A stretch of DNA of 64,000 nt from Ridgeia piscesae (GCA_025642075.2 JAODUO010000155.1:292501-356500); one strand, 5' to 3'; counted from the first letter of the stretch, positions 1 to 12,583 are shown. Translations and numbers: made by a program. Notes: a model not told the origin generated them from the letters alone.

Positions 1-446
1 CGTACTTAACCACAAATTGAAAAAAATATACAGTACATCATTGGATAAGTGTCATTGCTGCTTACATGGCAAGGATATATAGATCTTTCAGTCCACACAT
101 TCCACATTAAAGTCACCTTGTTATTACAGTCAGTTTGGCGTAGTTCCATGGGTGACCTCAATACCAAGGTTCAACTGTAGTAGAGATCTGGCATATGCCA
201 GGGGTCACACCACCACCCGATCTAGTTATCAATGTGCAGACACCACCCATTCCTGTTATCAATGTGCCAGGGCTTAAGATATCATGTTTCCAGTTGCCTG
301 TGTCACATATATGCACATGCATGCATGCACACCCTTATCAGATATGACTGTGTAACATTAATAGCTCTCAGCTGGTCTGAATTTAGGCAGTATAAAATAA
401 TACAGTATACACCTGACTGGTCTGCACCAGGCTAGTACTGTACAAT

Positions 447-475
447 GTTCATACTTGCCCATTGCAAGTATGAAC
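447..475. repeat. Perfect 12-bp inverted repeat (hairpin)
   Basis: GTTCATACTTGC (447-458) is followed after a 5-base loop by its exact reverse complement GCAAGTATGAAC (464-475). No T-run follows, and no gene ends here. Confidence 0.8.
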
Positions 476-482
476 TTACCCA

Positions 483-548
483 GGGTAGGCATTGTAGACT
501 TATATTAATTGAACCTACCGGGTAGGCATTATAGACTTACATTAATTG
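483..548. repeat. 29-bp direct duplication
   Basis: GGGTAGGCATTGTAGACTTA... at 483-511 recurs at 520-548 with two mismatches, a 37-bp period. Confidence 0.8.
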
Positions 549-1230
549 TTGCACACGATTAGATCAATAAATGTGTGGCAAGTTACATTCTTGCATAGTT
601 CTTGAGATGATTCACTCATGGATATGGAACATGGGGGCACTTCTACCCCAGGTACCGGGTAGTCCTAATGAAGACACCCAATGCTGGCACTCGGTCTGTA
701 GTGTCATAACCTCACAGGACACATGTCCTCCACAACTGACACAATGAGTTCTGAATGATACATTATCATTAGTATGATACATTATCATTAGTGTGACGTA
801 AAATTGGAGCTGCCAGCCAGAAGTGGGACACCACTGTGCTAAAGAAGTTTGGGAAGTCATCATTGTATTAAGACATTCTAAATGTGAACACTGACATTCT
901 ACCTAGCACCACAAGTCCACAACGATTCCAGTAAAATACCTGAAAGACTGAAGGAATGAGCCTCTCCAGCAGCATCACAAATGCCAGTTGTCTGACTGCA
1001 AACATGTGTGCGTATGTGTTTTCTGTAAACTCAAATGAACGAAGCACTGAGTGATTGATGTCATGACCATGCCCTGGAATTAATCGAAGTCACTTCAAAC
1101 ATGAGTTATTGAAGACAGCGAACCATTTGAGAGAAATGGGTAGAAACAAAAGATGGTAGACAGTAGACACTGTGGTAATGATGAAACAATCCTTGATATA
1201 AAGATAACAGAAGTAGCCAGGAGCTGCCAG

Positions 1231-1597
1231 TATCACATTTCACTATCAACATCATATTTCACTATCAGCATCACATTTCACTATCAGCATCACATTTCAC
1301 TATCAACATCATATTTCACTATCAACATCACATTTCACTATCAACATCATATTTCATTATCAGCATCACATTTCATTATCAGCATCACATTTCACTATCA
1401 ACATCATATTTCATTATCAGCATCACATTTCACTATCAGCATCACATTTCATTATCAGCATCACATTTCACTATCAGTATCACATTTAATTATTAACATC
1501 ACATTTAATTATCAGCATCACAATTCACTATCAGTATCAGATTTAATTATCAACATCACATTTCATTATCAGTATCACATTTCACTATCAGTATCAC
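1231..1597. repeat. 19-bp minisatellite, about 19 copies
   Basis: The unit is CATCACATTTCACTATCAG with C/T and A/G variants. Because 19 is not a multiple of 3, the plus strand reads as a 19-residue cycle passing through all three frames. This explains the long open frame, which is not a gene. Confidence 0.93.
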
Positions 1598-1907
1598 CCT
1601 AATCAAGCAGTAGAAAGCAAAATATTTATTAATTTAATTAGCCAGAATTTTTCTATGCATTAATTAGGTGTCAAATACGGCCAAGCAACGTGCTAAACAT
1701 TAGCACTTACATAGTCAAAACTAGCATGCTCGCAACGTGCACTTGCTGTTTATCGCAATGTGGCTAAAATAAAATGATGCAACATTGACGAACAGAACTA
1801 AGTTTCCGCACTTCTAAATCATGTTTAAATAGTATAGTGAGAAACTGACAAATGGTCTGGTTGTCACATGAAGTTGTAGGTCGGGTGATAACACGAATGA
1901 ATCAGCA

Positions 1908-2128
1908 CGTTTACAATTCTGCTCACTTAACTTTTGTTTTTCTGGTGACATCGATTTCTTTCAACATCTGGTATAAAAAGACAGTTTCTACAACATCTGG
2001 TATAAAAAGACAGTTTCTAAGTTTTACTGACTAGGATTCATGAGTTTACAAAATTAGTTTACAAGTGCATGTTTTTTATTTGATACGACCTGTCGATGTA
2101 AATCGTATCATTGCAAAGCACCGCTGAT
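1908..2128 (+). repeat. Diverged direct repeat, copy 1
   Basis: Starts CGTTTACAATTCTGCTCACT and runs to GCACCGCTGAT. Copy 2 at 2317-2512 has the same order of blocks (CGTTTACAATTC, GGTGACATCGATTT/GGTGGCATCGATTT, ACCGCTGA). Copy 1 also holds an internal tandem duplication of about 28 bp (ACATCTGGTATAAAAAGACA) at 1962-2019. It is probably an uncharacterised dispersed repeat. Confidence 0.6.
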
Positions 2129-2316
2129 ATAATAATTTTGGAGCGCATTATTGTTAAATAACAGACAAAAAGTTCATAAAACAAACTAATTCTACATTAT
2201 GTTGTCATCCGTATGAATGAATTTATAATATTATTTAACGCGGAGTGAACAACATAATTTTATAGCCTATAGGCTACTTGACCAATGACAATGTTGATGT
2301 TTTGAATCTGATGCTA

Positions 2317-2512
2317 CGTTTACAATTCAACTCACTGTAACTTTGGCTTCCCTGGTGGCATCGATTTTGTACAAAAAATTGCAGTAAAGATCAACACATT
2401 TTCTAACTGACTGGCAAGAAATCACAAGTTTCCAAATATGTATACCAGTGCAGGTTTTTGATTTGCTGTGACCAATGTTGGCGATAGGCATACCGTCATG
2501 AAGCACCGCTGA
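2317..2512 (+). repeat. Diverged direct repeat, copy 2
   Basis: Partner of 1908-2128 in the same orientation, about 400 bp away. A short extra duplication of its end (GTACCATCATGAAGTACCGC) follows at 2513-2539. Confidence 0.6.
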
Positions 2513-4055
2513 GGCGTACCATCATGAAGTACCGCTGATACTGATGTACTATTTTGATGTACTATTCAGGCAATGGTTTACCTTTTGTTGGTAATTTTTA
2601 TATTAGTAAAAGTATTTGCAAATAAATTTAGATTTATTTGCAAATACTTTTCAAATACAGACCAAATATCAAATACATGCCTTTTTGTGATTTTCAATTC
2701 AAATACTTAAAATGTCTGTAATCAAATACAAATTTGAAACCAACCCTGGTACAGAATGTTTAATAATTATTACTGGTCTTCATACGCGGCAGTTTCCAAC
2801 TGTTTGTGTTTGCAATATCATGCAACAGGACACATATCTGAACAATCACACATATGTTTGTATATTTTAATATAAGATTACTTATTGCTAAGGCGCACTG
2901 ACTCAATCTGAGTGTGCCGTTTGCAATATTTACACATCCTTCAGATGCATTCAAAAAAAATGTGTAGGATAATGTAACAACATTTGTGCCTATGGTGCAT
3001 GGGCACAGCCTGGATTGAACCCTGACCCACACATAAATATGCTAGCTGAATTATTAAATAAAATAGCAGATTTTTAAAATATTTATTTTATACAAGACTT
3101 AGTTTGCATCATTCATAACGACAGGTTTATGACGATTGTCCACTTTGATCCTGAAGTGTTTGACAATGCTTATTTATCAATTAATAAAATTTATATTATC
3201 TGATTATGGAAATCGGTTGGAAGCCTTAGTTCAGCTATTGCTCTAGACAATGACTGTAAATATAGTTGCCATGCCAAAGACAATGTCTAAACTGGTCACA
3301 ATTAGCAGATGCCGGTTTTTTCACTTTGCCACTGTATCAGGCCTGCCTTATTTGGCAATGTGCTTTTAGCATTGTACTGTTATCTGTTGCACAACAGCAC
3401 TAACTTATGCCACCTAAACGTTCCTATCACATATCTCCCATTTATCTAATCAATCAGAAATAGTGGCTTTCTGCAAGGCCCGATTTGTTGGCAGCTAAGG
3501 AAGTGAATATTTGGTTAGGACACATCTTGATCTGTTACACCTCCATCTGTCTGCAGTATGATACATCACCTAGCTGCTGGTCACAACAGGATCACATATG
3601 TTCTGCTGATCCTGTCTTGCATACCAATTCAGTGACATCATTCTTATGACTCTGGTTTTATTGTGGCTGCAACTGAGATATAAGAGGTAAATAAGATCTA
3701 ACAGCGGACAGCTCGTGGGCCCGGCGGACGCAGAGTGATGCTTTGGCCCAACTTCCAAAGGACTAAAAACTTAAGTTTGTGCTTCCCAGAGTAAGAACAT
3801 TTAGGTTGTCTTACATAATTAACACATCATTTCCAGTTTCTATAGCACTGCTGCACTGATATCAAAAGTATGTAAGTGTTAAATGCATGAACAGTTGTCG
3901 AAAATTACAGAATCTTTGCACATTCTACATCAGCAAGTAAATCTTTAGTTAAACTTGATAAAAAACACTATTTTTATTTATTTATGACATCAGTCCCAAA
4001 ACGATGCTAAAACAACCTAAAAGTTTACATATCAGACACGATGCCGAAATTTCAA

Positions 4056-4169
4056 TAAATATAGTAACTGTCACCATACAACACAATTCATCATCAAAGC
4101 AAACTGCAGTAAATATAGTAAGTGTCACCATACAAGTAATACAACACAATTCATCATCAAAGCAAACTG
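4056..4169 (+). repeat. Tandem duplication, period about 55 bp
   Basis: AAATATAGTAACTGTCACCA through CATCATCAAAGCAAACTG is repeated at once with one substitution and an 8-base insertion. Neither copy is in a recognisable gene. Confidence 0.8.
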
Positions 4170-5624
4170 TATATCTCATATGGTAAAATACTATATTAAT
4201 GACTTCATCTGCATTATAGAAATGCACATTTTTTACCATTATCGTCTTAGTCAACGTAGTTGACTGGCACTGGTCTTCAAAGAAGTTGATAACGCACCTT
4301 ATTGAGCTATTTTTGTAGTGGACGTCACATGAACTGAGTTATGTCATTATATGTCTCATTTTAAAACATGCACAAGTGATGTATACCCCGGTACTTGAAA
4401 ACTTAAAAAAGTATACACATTTAAATAGCATTAAAAACAAGTTTGACAAATGCTTTCATTTTAAGAAAGCATTTATATATGACGCTAACCAAACCTGATG
4501 CAAAGCACATATCTAAGATAATCTCTACACCCCTCAACTTGAAGAGAATTTAATGCAGCACTGAATAAATTCTACAGGAGAACAACAAAAACTATTCAGA
4601 CTCAACACTTACGTTGGAATAATACAATTTACTTACTTTAAGGTGGGACATATAAATCTAGGGATGTACTTGGTAATCTATGTGTCTGGTAGCATGATGT
4701 GCACCCTGGCATTAAGTCCAGCTGTATGTTGTTGTGGCAGCTGATTAATGGATACGAACAGGAGATAATTAACCTATCAGCCTGTTCAACCTATTTAGAC
4801 CATGGTCATCACTACTGACTAGTACATACACTCCATCTACATCCATCACAGCCTGAAGGAGGTATATTCCCATTCATTTCAACCATATGTATATACCCTA
4901 TTTTGTTTGTAGGATATGTTTGTATGTGTTTGACATCCTCTGCAAATAGATGCTGCTACTGCCTGCTAGTCCTACTGACTATCACAAGCATCTTATTAAC
5001 CTAGGGATGCTGTGAGCTAAACAATTGAGCGATGATACCTAATTTTGTTGAACAAAAATTATTTCCTATACCACCAATATCTGACATAAAAAATTGATAT
5101 CTATGGATAGATGACAGATTTTTCACAATTATATGAATATATATGAATTTCATTCATTCATTCATTCACCAGTTTGAATGAAAGCAACTTACAATTGAGC
5201 CAGCAAAACATGTGACCATGTCAATGTTCCAAATCTGGTAAATTCACTACGTCCTACACATTCTTTCATAAAGTCTAGACCTTCACCAAATGGGATCAAC
5301 AGAAAGTTTTGTTATTGGCCAGTCTGCCAAGATTGATGTCAGGGACCTAAACTGATTCAGCAAATCAGCGATCAAGCCACTTCAAAAATTAACTTCAGGT
5401 TATCTCTATTCTGACAAAATGCCTTGAATCAGGTCATTACAGATTACACGAATTCATAATACAGTGTAGTTAGAATGACTTGGGTGTTTTTTGAGGTAAC
5501 AATTATACATCTCGAATTTGCTCCCTAAAAGTGAGTACAGCGTGTAAATGTAAAATTCATGCAAAATGCAACATAGTCTCAAAAGTGAAATACAGTTAAC
5601 TGCAAGGAATTAACAAAGAATCAC

Positions 5625-5855
5625 TCATAGTATATTGTTTGTTACAATTCTCAAAATATAGCATTTGCCAAGCACAGCAACATCTTCAAGGGTAACTTGG
5701 GAACCTGTTTGAAGAAATAAATCTTCAAATGAATGATGCACACTTTCAGGAAATACATATGGCACGGAAGCATGGGCACGCACAAACCAGGCAAAGAACA
5801 GGTAAGCACCACACAAACGAGAAGTATGCATAGCTTTATGCAGAGACCCATCCAC
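5625..5855 (-). other. Possible coding exon on the minus strand, unrecognised
   Basis: An open minus-strand frame reads ...FAWFVRAHASVPYVFPE, later FEDLFLQTGSQVTLEDVAVL and GKCYIL. The spacing of WF.R, HHSFEDLF and GKCYIL is loosely like a BAH domain, but that is a weak impression. Splice signals are ambiguous. A GAATT/GTAACA donor on the minus strand is poor, while the plus strand has a CTTTCAG acceptor near 5749 and a good ACAG/GTAAGC donor near 5800. It may be an exon on either strand, or chance. Confidence 0.25.
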
Positions 5856-6587
5856 CCATCATTTGGATGGGTAAAACCTGATTTTTTTGGATGGGTAAAA
5901 AATGGGCCAAGATGTCCTTTGGACTATAATTTTGTATAGTGCGTAGGTAATTATGAACGTGTTCTGGTGAACCATGTTCACTGCCTAGTCTGTTCACAAT
6001 AATAATCTAATTGACATTTTCTCTGGTTATTCATATGAAATGACAAGAAACACAGACAAATTGTGTGAATGCAATGACAGGACTGAACATCAGTGGTTTT
6101 AGTCAAGATACAGGTATCTACTTCCACTCACTGAGTGTAAATGTAAAATTGATCAAAATGCAGTTGAGATTAATAAAGTGTACGATATTTCATTCTATTC
6201 AAATAAGCATTTCTTGTGCATAGTAGCAGTGTCCTAAGTGACTTAATTATCAAGGTGATCACAAAGAATACACATACTGACATCAGGCGGGCCCTTTTTA
6301 CGTATTCAGAACATGTTAACAAGGATAGTTTTTGGGTCGAAATGAGCGTCATAATAAATTAGTGTGCAATATTCTGATGTAATACAAACACTAGTCATCA
6401 CTGGGAACTAATATTTATCTTACTGTTCGCCATGAATCAATTTTTTTTTTACAAAACTGAAGCCAGAGATTTTGTTGAGGCATTTGCCGCCTTCGCTTTC
6501 TAAGTAATTGTATCGATTGCAGTCCACAGAAGATAATCCACACAAGGACACAATGAATTACATTAAAAAACATTTTACTTCAGACAG
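5856..6587. other. Intergenic AT-rich DNA, nothing identified
   Basis: No recognisable gene or repeat unit beyond short A/T runs. Confidence 0.5.
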
Positions 6588-6770
6588 AAATCGTGTTCCT
6601 TAGGTGCATTCGCCTTTACACTCAGAAGGACAACTGTTCGAACCTGACTATTATGACCACTACTATTAGTTTTCATTAAATTATAATTACAAACCGAATC
6701 ATTTTAAATCAATGAATGATGTACAGCTTGTGTTTTTATTGCTGTAGTAATTATTTATTTGCAAAAAAAA
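6588..6770 (+). mobile_element. tRNA-derived SINE copy (plus orientation)
   Basis: The head is tRNA-like: an A-box-like TCCTTAGGTGCATTCGCC and a B box TGTTCGAACCTG about 45 bases later. It is followed by an AT-rich tail with ATCAATGAATGATG and TGTAGTAATTATTTAT. The same head and tail blocks occur in reverse orientation at 6910-7112, so both belong to one family. Boundaries are approximate. Confidence 0.6.
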
Positions 6771-6909
6771 GATGGTAATTATATAATTACAGCGATAATG
6801 TACACTTGTAAATTTAAATTATTGTTACTACACGTGAAATTTTTTTTTGATTTGTCGTGATACATGAAATTTTGAAATATACATCGTCGGTATGTACAAT
6901 TAACACATG

Positions 6910-7112
6910 TTCATTGTGTATAAATAATTACTACAAAAACAAATATAAGCAGTAGACTAATTCATTGCTTTATGATTTGATTAATAATTATTATTTTGTT
7001 AAAAGTTAAAAAAAAACAATCAATGCTTTAGTGTGGGGTTTGAACCGGTGTCTTTCCGATTGTAAAAGCGAACACACATAGCGAATGTGTCTACCAATTA
7101 AGTCACCATAAC
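6910..7112 (-). mobile_element. tRNA-derived SINE copy (minus orientation)
   Basis: On the minus strand, an A box TGACTTAATTGGTAGAC and a perfect B box GGTTCAAACCC lead into GCAATGAATTAG and TGTAGTAATTATTTAT. These align with the plus-strand copy at 6588-6770. The anticodon arm cannot be folded convincingly, so this is a SINE or tRNA pseudogene rather than a working tRNA. Confidence 0.6.
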
Positions 7113-8034
7113 AATCGGGATTCTACTCCCAGATTTAAATAGTTATGTTAAGTATACAACTCTTCCTTCTCACATCAGCATACTAATGAGTATTTATGGT
7201 ATACACAACGTTTATTTCCTACGTTACATGTTTGCTTGTAATGTATGTGTCATGATGTGGATCATGTCACACTTGCTGCAATTGATATATATAATTACTT
7301 TGAAAATGTGCCATTTTTTTAAGCAAACTGTTATTCGTAAGAAGTCTTAAGATAAATATATGTTCTCTATGATAACCAGTGTTTGTAGCACAGAGAGAAA
7401 TATCGCATAATAATTCATTTTAACGCTTGTTTCAACCCAAAAGATGTCCTTTTAAAATGCTCTGAATGCAAAGAAACAGTGCACCTGATGCCTTGTATCC
7501 TGTCTGATGTCACAACTGGGTATCCAGAAAGCTCAGCAAAAATATGCATATTCAAAATAAAGTGTGGAATTTCTAATTTGTAAATTTTTGTTGCATGGTG
7601 GGTATGGAAATATATAAAAATGAAATAATGTAATACAAATTCAAGCATTAGGTGTTGTTCTTCCCTTTAAACATGACATACCAAGACAAAAACAAATATC
7701 TGGGTAAGAGAATAGACCAAATTTTATACCAGTAGAATATGAGATAACTGATGGATATCAAATCATTAAATTATCAATGTTGACTGGAAGCCCTCTGACA
7801 GAGGATAGCACTTAACACAACCAGATCTGGAAACAGTATGCTGAGGCCTTCGCGCAACTATGGAACCGTAGTGTAGCTGCTCAATGACAACTGAGTTTCT
7901 AATTGTTTCCAGCACTCAGCAGGGTTATATTATTGTGGTTACAATGTTATGATCTTATACAATACAAGGACTCACTGAACTAATCGCCCTTTTTCAGAAC
8001 ATTCATGCCAAGCCAACATTTTTATGTTGACTGA
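7113..8034. other. Intergenic AT-rich DNA, nothing identified
   Basis: No gene, RNA gene or repeat array could be supported. Confidence 0.5.
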
Positions 8035-8262
8035 GGGTGGTCACATCAAAGGGTTTATCATCTTCAATGGTTCTTTTACATCCCAAACTAAGACGATACC
8101 ACCATTAACATGATTATCTGATTCACATGGGATACACAGCCCCCATTGCGGAGAGCCAGGTTTTGCAGAAAATATAACTTGACTGCCATGTCCGGGTATT
8201 AAACCCAGGTACTAACCACTACACTATCCGACTACTGTCATAATATGCCGATTAGTGGTATG
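8035..8262 (-). mobile_element. Second tRNA-like SINE, minus strand
   Basis: On the minus strand the head GGATAGTGTAGTGGTTAGTA resembles a tRNA D-arm/A box. It is closely followed by a B-box-like GGGTTTAATACCCGG. A body follows containing GGGATGTAAAAGAACC, a motif type common in conserved SINE bodies. The anticodon region is missing. The copy differs from the 6.6/7.1-kb family. Ends are approximate. Confidence 0.45.
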
Positions 8263-8813
8263 AAATGTGACGATTCATGTACAACACTGGTATTTCTTAA
8301 AGTAAACATCACTACAGTGAACTGTCGGCCATTGTTATTATCAATAAACAAATTAGACCAAATATTCAGCAAAAAGTTAATTAATTCAAAGACAGATTAA
8401 TAATCATAACATTCTAATTTCTAGGTTACATATGTATATTGGGAATATGGTGGGGACGAGGGAGACACCTATATTTTGTGGGGTTCTTGGCTTCGCAATT
8501 ACGCTCAACGGCAGCGACAGTGTGCTACACGTAGTAAGCACGCCGTCACCAGGTGAATAACAAACGTCCATGGCCGGCCAACGTTGAATACTTCAATGAC
8601 CCAAATCAAACGCCATACAAACGGATTTTCCACAGCACTCTGTGTGAAAATACAAGCCATGCGCAGGCACGTTGATCAAATCCAATTTGACAACTGGCAT
8701 TGTGGGGAAAGCGTGCCCATTTAGCGCGTCGTTTCGGAAAGAAATGGTCGTTAATCATCATGTGCGAAGCACTGTGACTGTAAATGATTTGCACACAACG
8801 CTAGCCTACTCAC

Positions 8814-9000
8814 GATCTTTTCTTGTCTTCAGCTTTTTGACGATGCTTCGCTTTAGTTCTTTTCTTCCGCATTTGTATTGCCAAGACTGAAACAAAACAT
8901 ACGTGTAACTATACAGTGTTTGATGTACTGATTATAGCGACAAAAGGACAGGTTATAGTTGGCGATCTATTGTACCTCTTCTGTTAGCTTTGGAACTCAT
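8814..9000 (-). CDS. First two coding exons of a small basic-protein gene
   Basis: The minus-strand ATG is at 9000-8998. Exon 1 (9000-8976) ends AGAAGAG/GTACAA. Exon 2 (8886-8814) starts after TTTGTTTCAG and ends AAAAGATC/GTGAGT. The phases match, giving 32 codons: MSSKANRRVLAIQ then MRKKRTKAKHRQKAEDKKR, a strongly basic N terminus that could be a nuclear or nucleolar signal. An NRF-1-like site lies 33 bases upstream of the ATG, as in many housekeeping promoters. Later exons would lie below 8814, and I could not find them with confidence. The protein is not recognised. Seeing a start, two matched splice sites and a promoter-like motif together makes a real gene plausible but not proven. Confidence 0.45.
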
Positions 9001-9032
9001 CTTCGTAGCCCCGCTGATTTTTGTGACGTTAG

Positions 9033-9042
9033 TGCGCATGCG
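9033..9042. promoter_or_regulatory. NRF-1-like site (TGCGCATGCG)
   Basis: A near-perfect palindromic NRF-1 consensus core in an otherwise CpG-poor region, just upstream of the minus-strand ATG at 9000. It suggests a promoter for the small basic gene. Transcription start was not determined. Confidence 0.5.
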
Positions 9043-9403
9043 TTAGCAGCAAATCATAAGCATCCTGGGATAGCCTACACTGCAAAATTGCATGAACCAG
9101 CAGCTACAAATTAATTATTGAAATAAATAAAACTAATACTCGTGTATCTCATTACTATGGCCTCATAATGACTTATACAATAATTAATAATACTGGTAGA
9201 CGTCAAGAATTATAATAGAATTACTAGTCACAGGTGATTGTGTATTTTACATGATTATATCCATGTAACTGTTCTACATAATGACACAAACTCACACTAA
9301 GATACACAAGTTAATTGTCATTAAACATAATTTCTTACAAATAAAAAATTGACATAGTGTAAAACAATTAATTAGCTAAGACAAGTTACTCTGTTTTCAC
9401 AAT

Positions 9404-9550
9404 AACGAGAGGGAGATGGATGGATTGCGTCCGAAGGGACATGTAGGAACTGCGGATCACCCCGGACGCACGCACAGGACAGAACATTCTGGAGAGAAAG
9501 AATTCGGGCCGCTAACCCCAGCTATTGGAAAAAGCGAAGAAGAAGAAGTA
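9404..9550 (+). mobile_element. Short 5'-truncated LINE 3' end with 11-bp target duplications
   Basis: One frame reads AQDRTFWRERIRAANPSYWK followed by KRRRRSS. This is the typical C-terminal tail of a non-LTR retrotransposon ORF2 (D-R-T-x-W-R ... AANP.YW). The 3' end is (GAA)n-like. The insert is flanked by perfect direct repeats GTTTTCACAAT at 9393-9403 and 9551-9561, so it is one target-primed insertion of 147 bp. Confidence 0.85.
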
Positions 9551-9561
9551 GTTTTCACAAT

Positions 9562-11020
9562 GTCTCTAAAAATTAATTAAATGTGTTTACTTAGCAGATC
9601 ATATGAAAACAAATTAAAACATTAATGTTGACAGGAAATAATGTAAGAAATAACAAATAAGTTTTAAAATAATATTAATAGAAATGATAATTAACTGAAT
9701 TTCTACTAGAATTCCAAAAAACAGTCGTAGCTATCAATATATTCAGTGGTATTTATAAACCCGCAGTGAACCTTAGCTATCAGTATAATTACTAATCTAA
9801 ATAAATAAACCACTTAAAAGTTGATCACGCTTCAGGTATCCATTCCGCATTGTTACGCCCAAATCCGTGGTAAGTACATTTAGCAGAGTTCTACCCTAGC
9901 CTACAAAATTTAATTTGCCTTTAATAAAAATTATGAAATTGGCAACAATTTATAATAAAGATGACATGATTATAAATGGATAAACCACACGCTACATATT
10001 TATTTTGTTCTTATATCTACTGTGGGTTCATACGTAGATTGGCTAGCTGAAAATGTGCCTAATTAACTGGTGTTAGCAGACAAGACGATAACGAACAAGG
10101 CTATAAGGCACAAGCGCACAAAGTCAAATCCGACTAATGTTTATAACATATAATACTTCCACGCATCAATAATGGAGGAAATGCATAGTACTCAATTAAC
10201 TTACTGTTCCAAGTTTTTAAGAAAATCGTCCAGCGTTGTGTGTGCTCAGATAATTGAAGGGAACATATCACCGAGAAACTGTCATTGTGCTATAATACAG
10301 CAGAGTTTAGACGCACGCACCACGCACTTCGTGGCAACAACGTTGCTTTATTGCGTCACGCTTCGTTCAATGACGTTTTTGGTTCTCGCGTAACTCAGCG
10401 TAGGTTTCAACATTTTGGGAGGATTGCACGGCATTGACCGAAATATTGAAAATCGATTGTTTTAAGCTGTAAACACGATGACATAAAAGTGTCGATTATG
10501 TTATTGAGGATGCATACATACACACAATACCATGGAGGAACGGAGACTCTCAGTGCTTATAACAGTGTGCTTGTCTTAGGCCCCAGACCTGCCCATGGCC
10601 ATGCAGTATGTTTCGAAAATACAAACTTGGATGGGAAAAGCATAACATCACGCTCCAATATAATGTGAATGGTAGTTGTTCCAATATGTGTGTCACTGTG
10701 TAGTAGACTTGCCTTTTCCAATCAATATTTAATTTAATTCCCTTCATCTATCAAATTAATTTTATTTAATCAACACCAAACTATTTTCTTCTATCTAGCC
10801 TTATATTTCTATTCCGATGCGCATCGATATCTGCAAATATCTACAATTAATTGTTGTGTCGTCCCGCTTAATTGGGGTATGAGTGACTCCATGGTATGTG
10901 TTTAATGATATCCGTTTTATTACGCAGGTATACGCGATACTGTAGGCTGTAGATGGCTAGATGCACGTACGGTTGTTCTATATGGCTGTCTCAGTTACTC
11001 ACTAACTAGGTGGGTGTAAC
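9562..11020. other. Intergenic DNA, no gene seen
   Basis: AT-rich, with a more CpG-containing patch near 10290-10400 (CGCACGCACCACGC, GCGTCACGC). No coding exon or RNA gene was supported. Confidence 0.5.
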
Positions 11021-11264
<244 letters not shown>

Positions 11265-11442
11265 GCACGTAAGGTTAAACGCCGCGTACGGAAGACCATG
11301 CAGTTATAGGCATATAGCACCGCGTACGGGAGACCGCCGTTTTAGGTCTCCTTAAAGTTTTGATGTGTGATTGCATAATTAATACATTTTATGTTATGAT
11401 TATCCTTGTTAGTGGAGATAGTTTAGATATAAAGAATTAACA

Positions 11443-11828
11443 CACACCCACACTCACACTCACACCCACACCCACACCCACACCCACACCCACACCCACA
11501 CCCACACCCACACCCACACCCACACCCACACCCACACCACACCCACACACCCACACCCACACCACCCACACACACACACACACACTCACTCACTCACTCA
11601 CTCACTCACTCACTCACTCACTCACTCACTCACTCACTCACTCACTCACTCACTCACTCACCCACCCACCCACCCATCCACTCACTCACTCACCCACCCA
11701 CCCACCCACCCATTCACTCACCCACCCACCCACCCACCCACCCACTACACTACACTCACTCACTCACTCACCCACCCACCCACACACCCACACACCCACT
11801 CACCCACCCACCCACCCACCCACCCACC
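11443..11828. repeat. Compound (CACCCA)n-(CACT)n-(CACC)n microsatellite
   Basis: Three blocks run together: a 6-bp CACCCA block to about 11575, a CACT block to about 11660, and a mixed CACC/CACT block to 11828. One ancestral CA/CAC tract probably diverged by slippage. Confidence 0.97.
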
Positions 11829-12199
11829 AGCGTCTCTCTTGGTCTGTCTTGGTGTAGGCAATATTGAGTTTTGAGAGCGTGAGAGCATGTTGTGATATTT
11901 ATGTTGTGATGTTTATATTTTCATCAAGTTCAGTGCTCTGCCGGGGTGAATTTTGATGCGAATGCGGGTCGGTAGAACGTGGACCATTCAGTGAAATATG
12001 TTTGAAGGCACAGTACGGTTGCACAATCTCATGATAATTTCTCGGCCTCAAAACATTTGGAGACCCCTAGGAATACATCTCCAGTGGAGTGCGTACCCGA
12101 GTTTGGAAATCGCTGGTTTATAAGGTAGCCTAAACCAGAAACTATAGAGTAGTACTTAGTCCCTGCCCCCTCTCTCTGCCTCTGCCTCTGCCTCTCTCT

Positions 12200-12502
12200 A
12201 TATACATACATACATACATACATACATACATACATACATACATACATACATACATACATACATACATACATACATACATACATACATACATACATACATA
12301 CATACATACATACATACATACATACATACATACATACATACATACATACATACATACATACATACATACATACATACATACATACATACATACATACATA
12401 CATACATACATACATACATACATACATACATACATACATACATACATACATACATACATACATACATACATACATACATACATACATACATACATACATA
12501 CA
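12200..12502. repeat. (CATA)n microsatellite, about 75 units
   Basis: An uninterrupted tetranucleotide tract bordered on the left by CT-rich (TGCCTC)n-like DNA. The minus-strand MYVC open frames are artefacts. Confidence 0.98.
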
Positions 12503-12583
12503 TTTCGAGAAAAAAATATTACACGTAATTTTTTTACAGATAACAATGATAAAATAAATAAACATTAAAAATTATTTGTTGGT

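Larger units (their letters stand above)
1..1230. other. Intergenic AT-rich DNA, no gene seen
   Basis: No supported coding region or RNA gene. Open frames here are short and show no recognisable protein. The stretch contains a perfect short hairpin (447-475), a 29-bp tandem duplication (483-548) and a 22-bp duplication around 755-797 (TGATACATTATCATTAGT repeated). Confidence 0.6.
1598..5624. other. Intergenic DNA with old duplications, no gene seen
   Basis: AT-rich. It holds a diverged direct repeat (1908-2128 and 2317-2512), a tandem duplication at 4056-4169, and a B-box-like string (GGGTTCAATCC on the minus strand near 3018) without a convincing A box. No coding exon could be supported. 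Confidence 0.5.

Noticed and set aside
2990..3032. tRNA gene suggested by B-box string GGGTTCAATCC (minus strand)
   Set aside because: No A box or cloverleaf at the right distance.
12029..12565. 178-codon Met-Tyr-Val-Cys open frame
   Set aside because: (CATA)n microsatellite translated.
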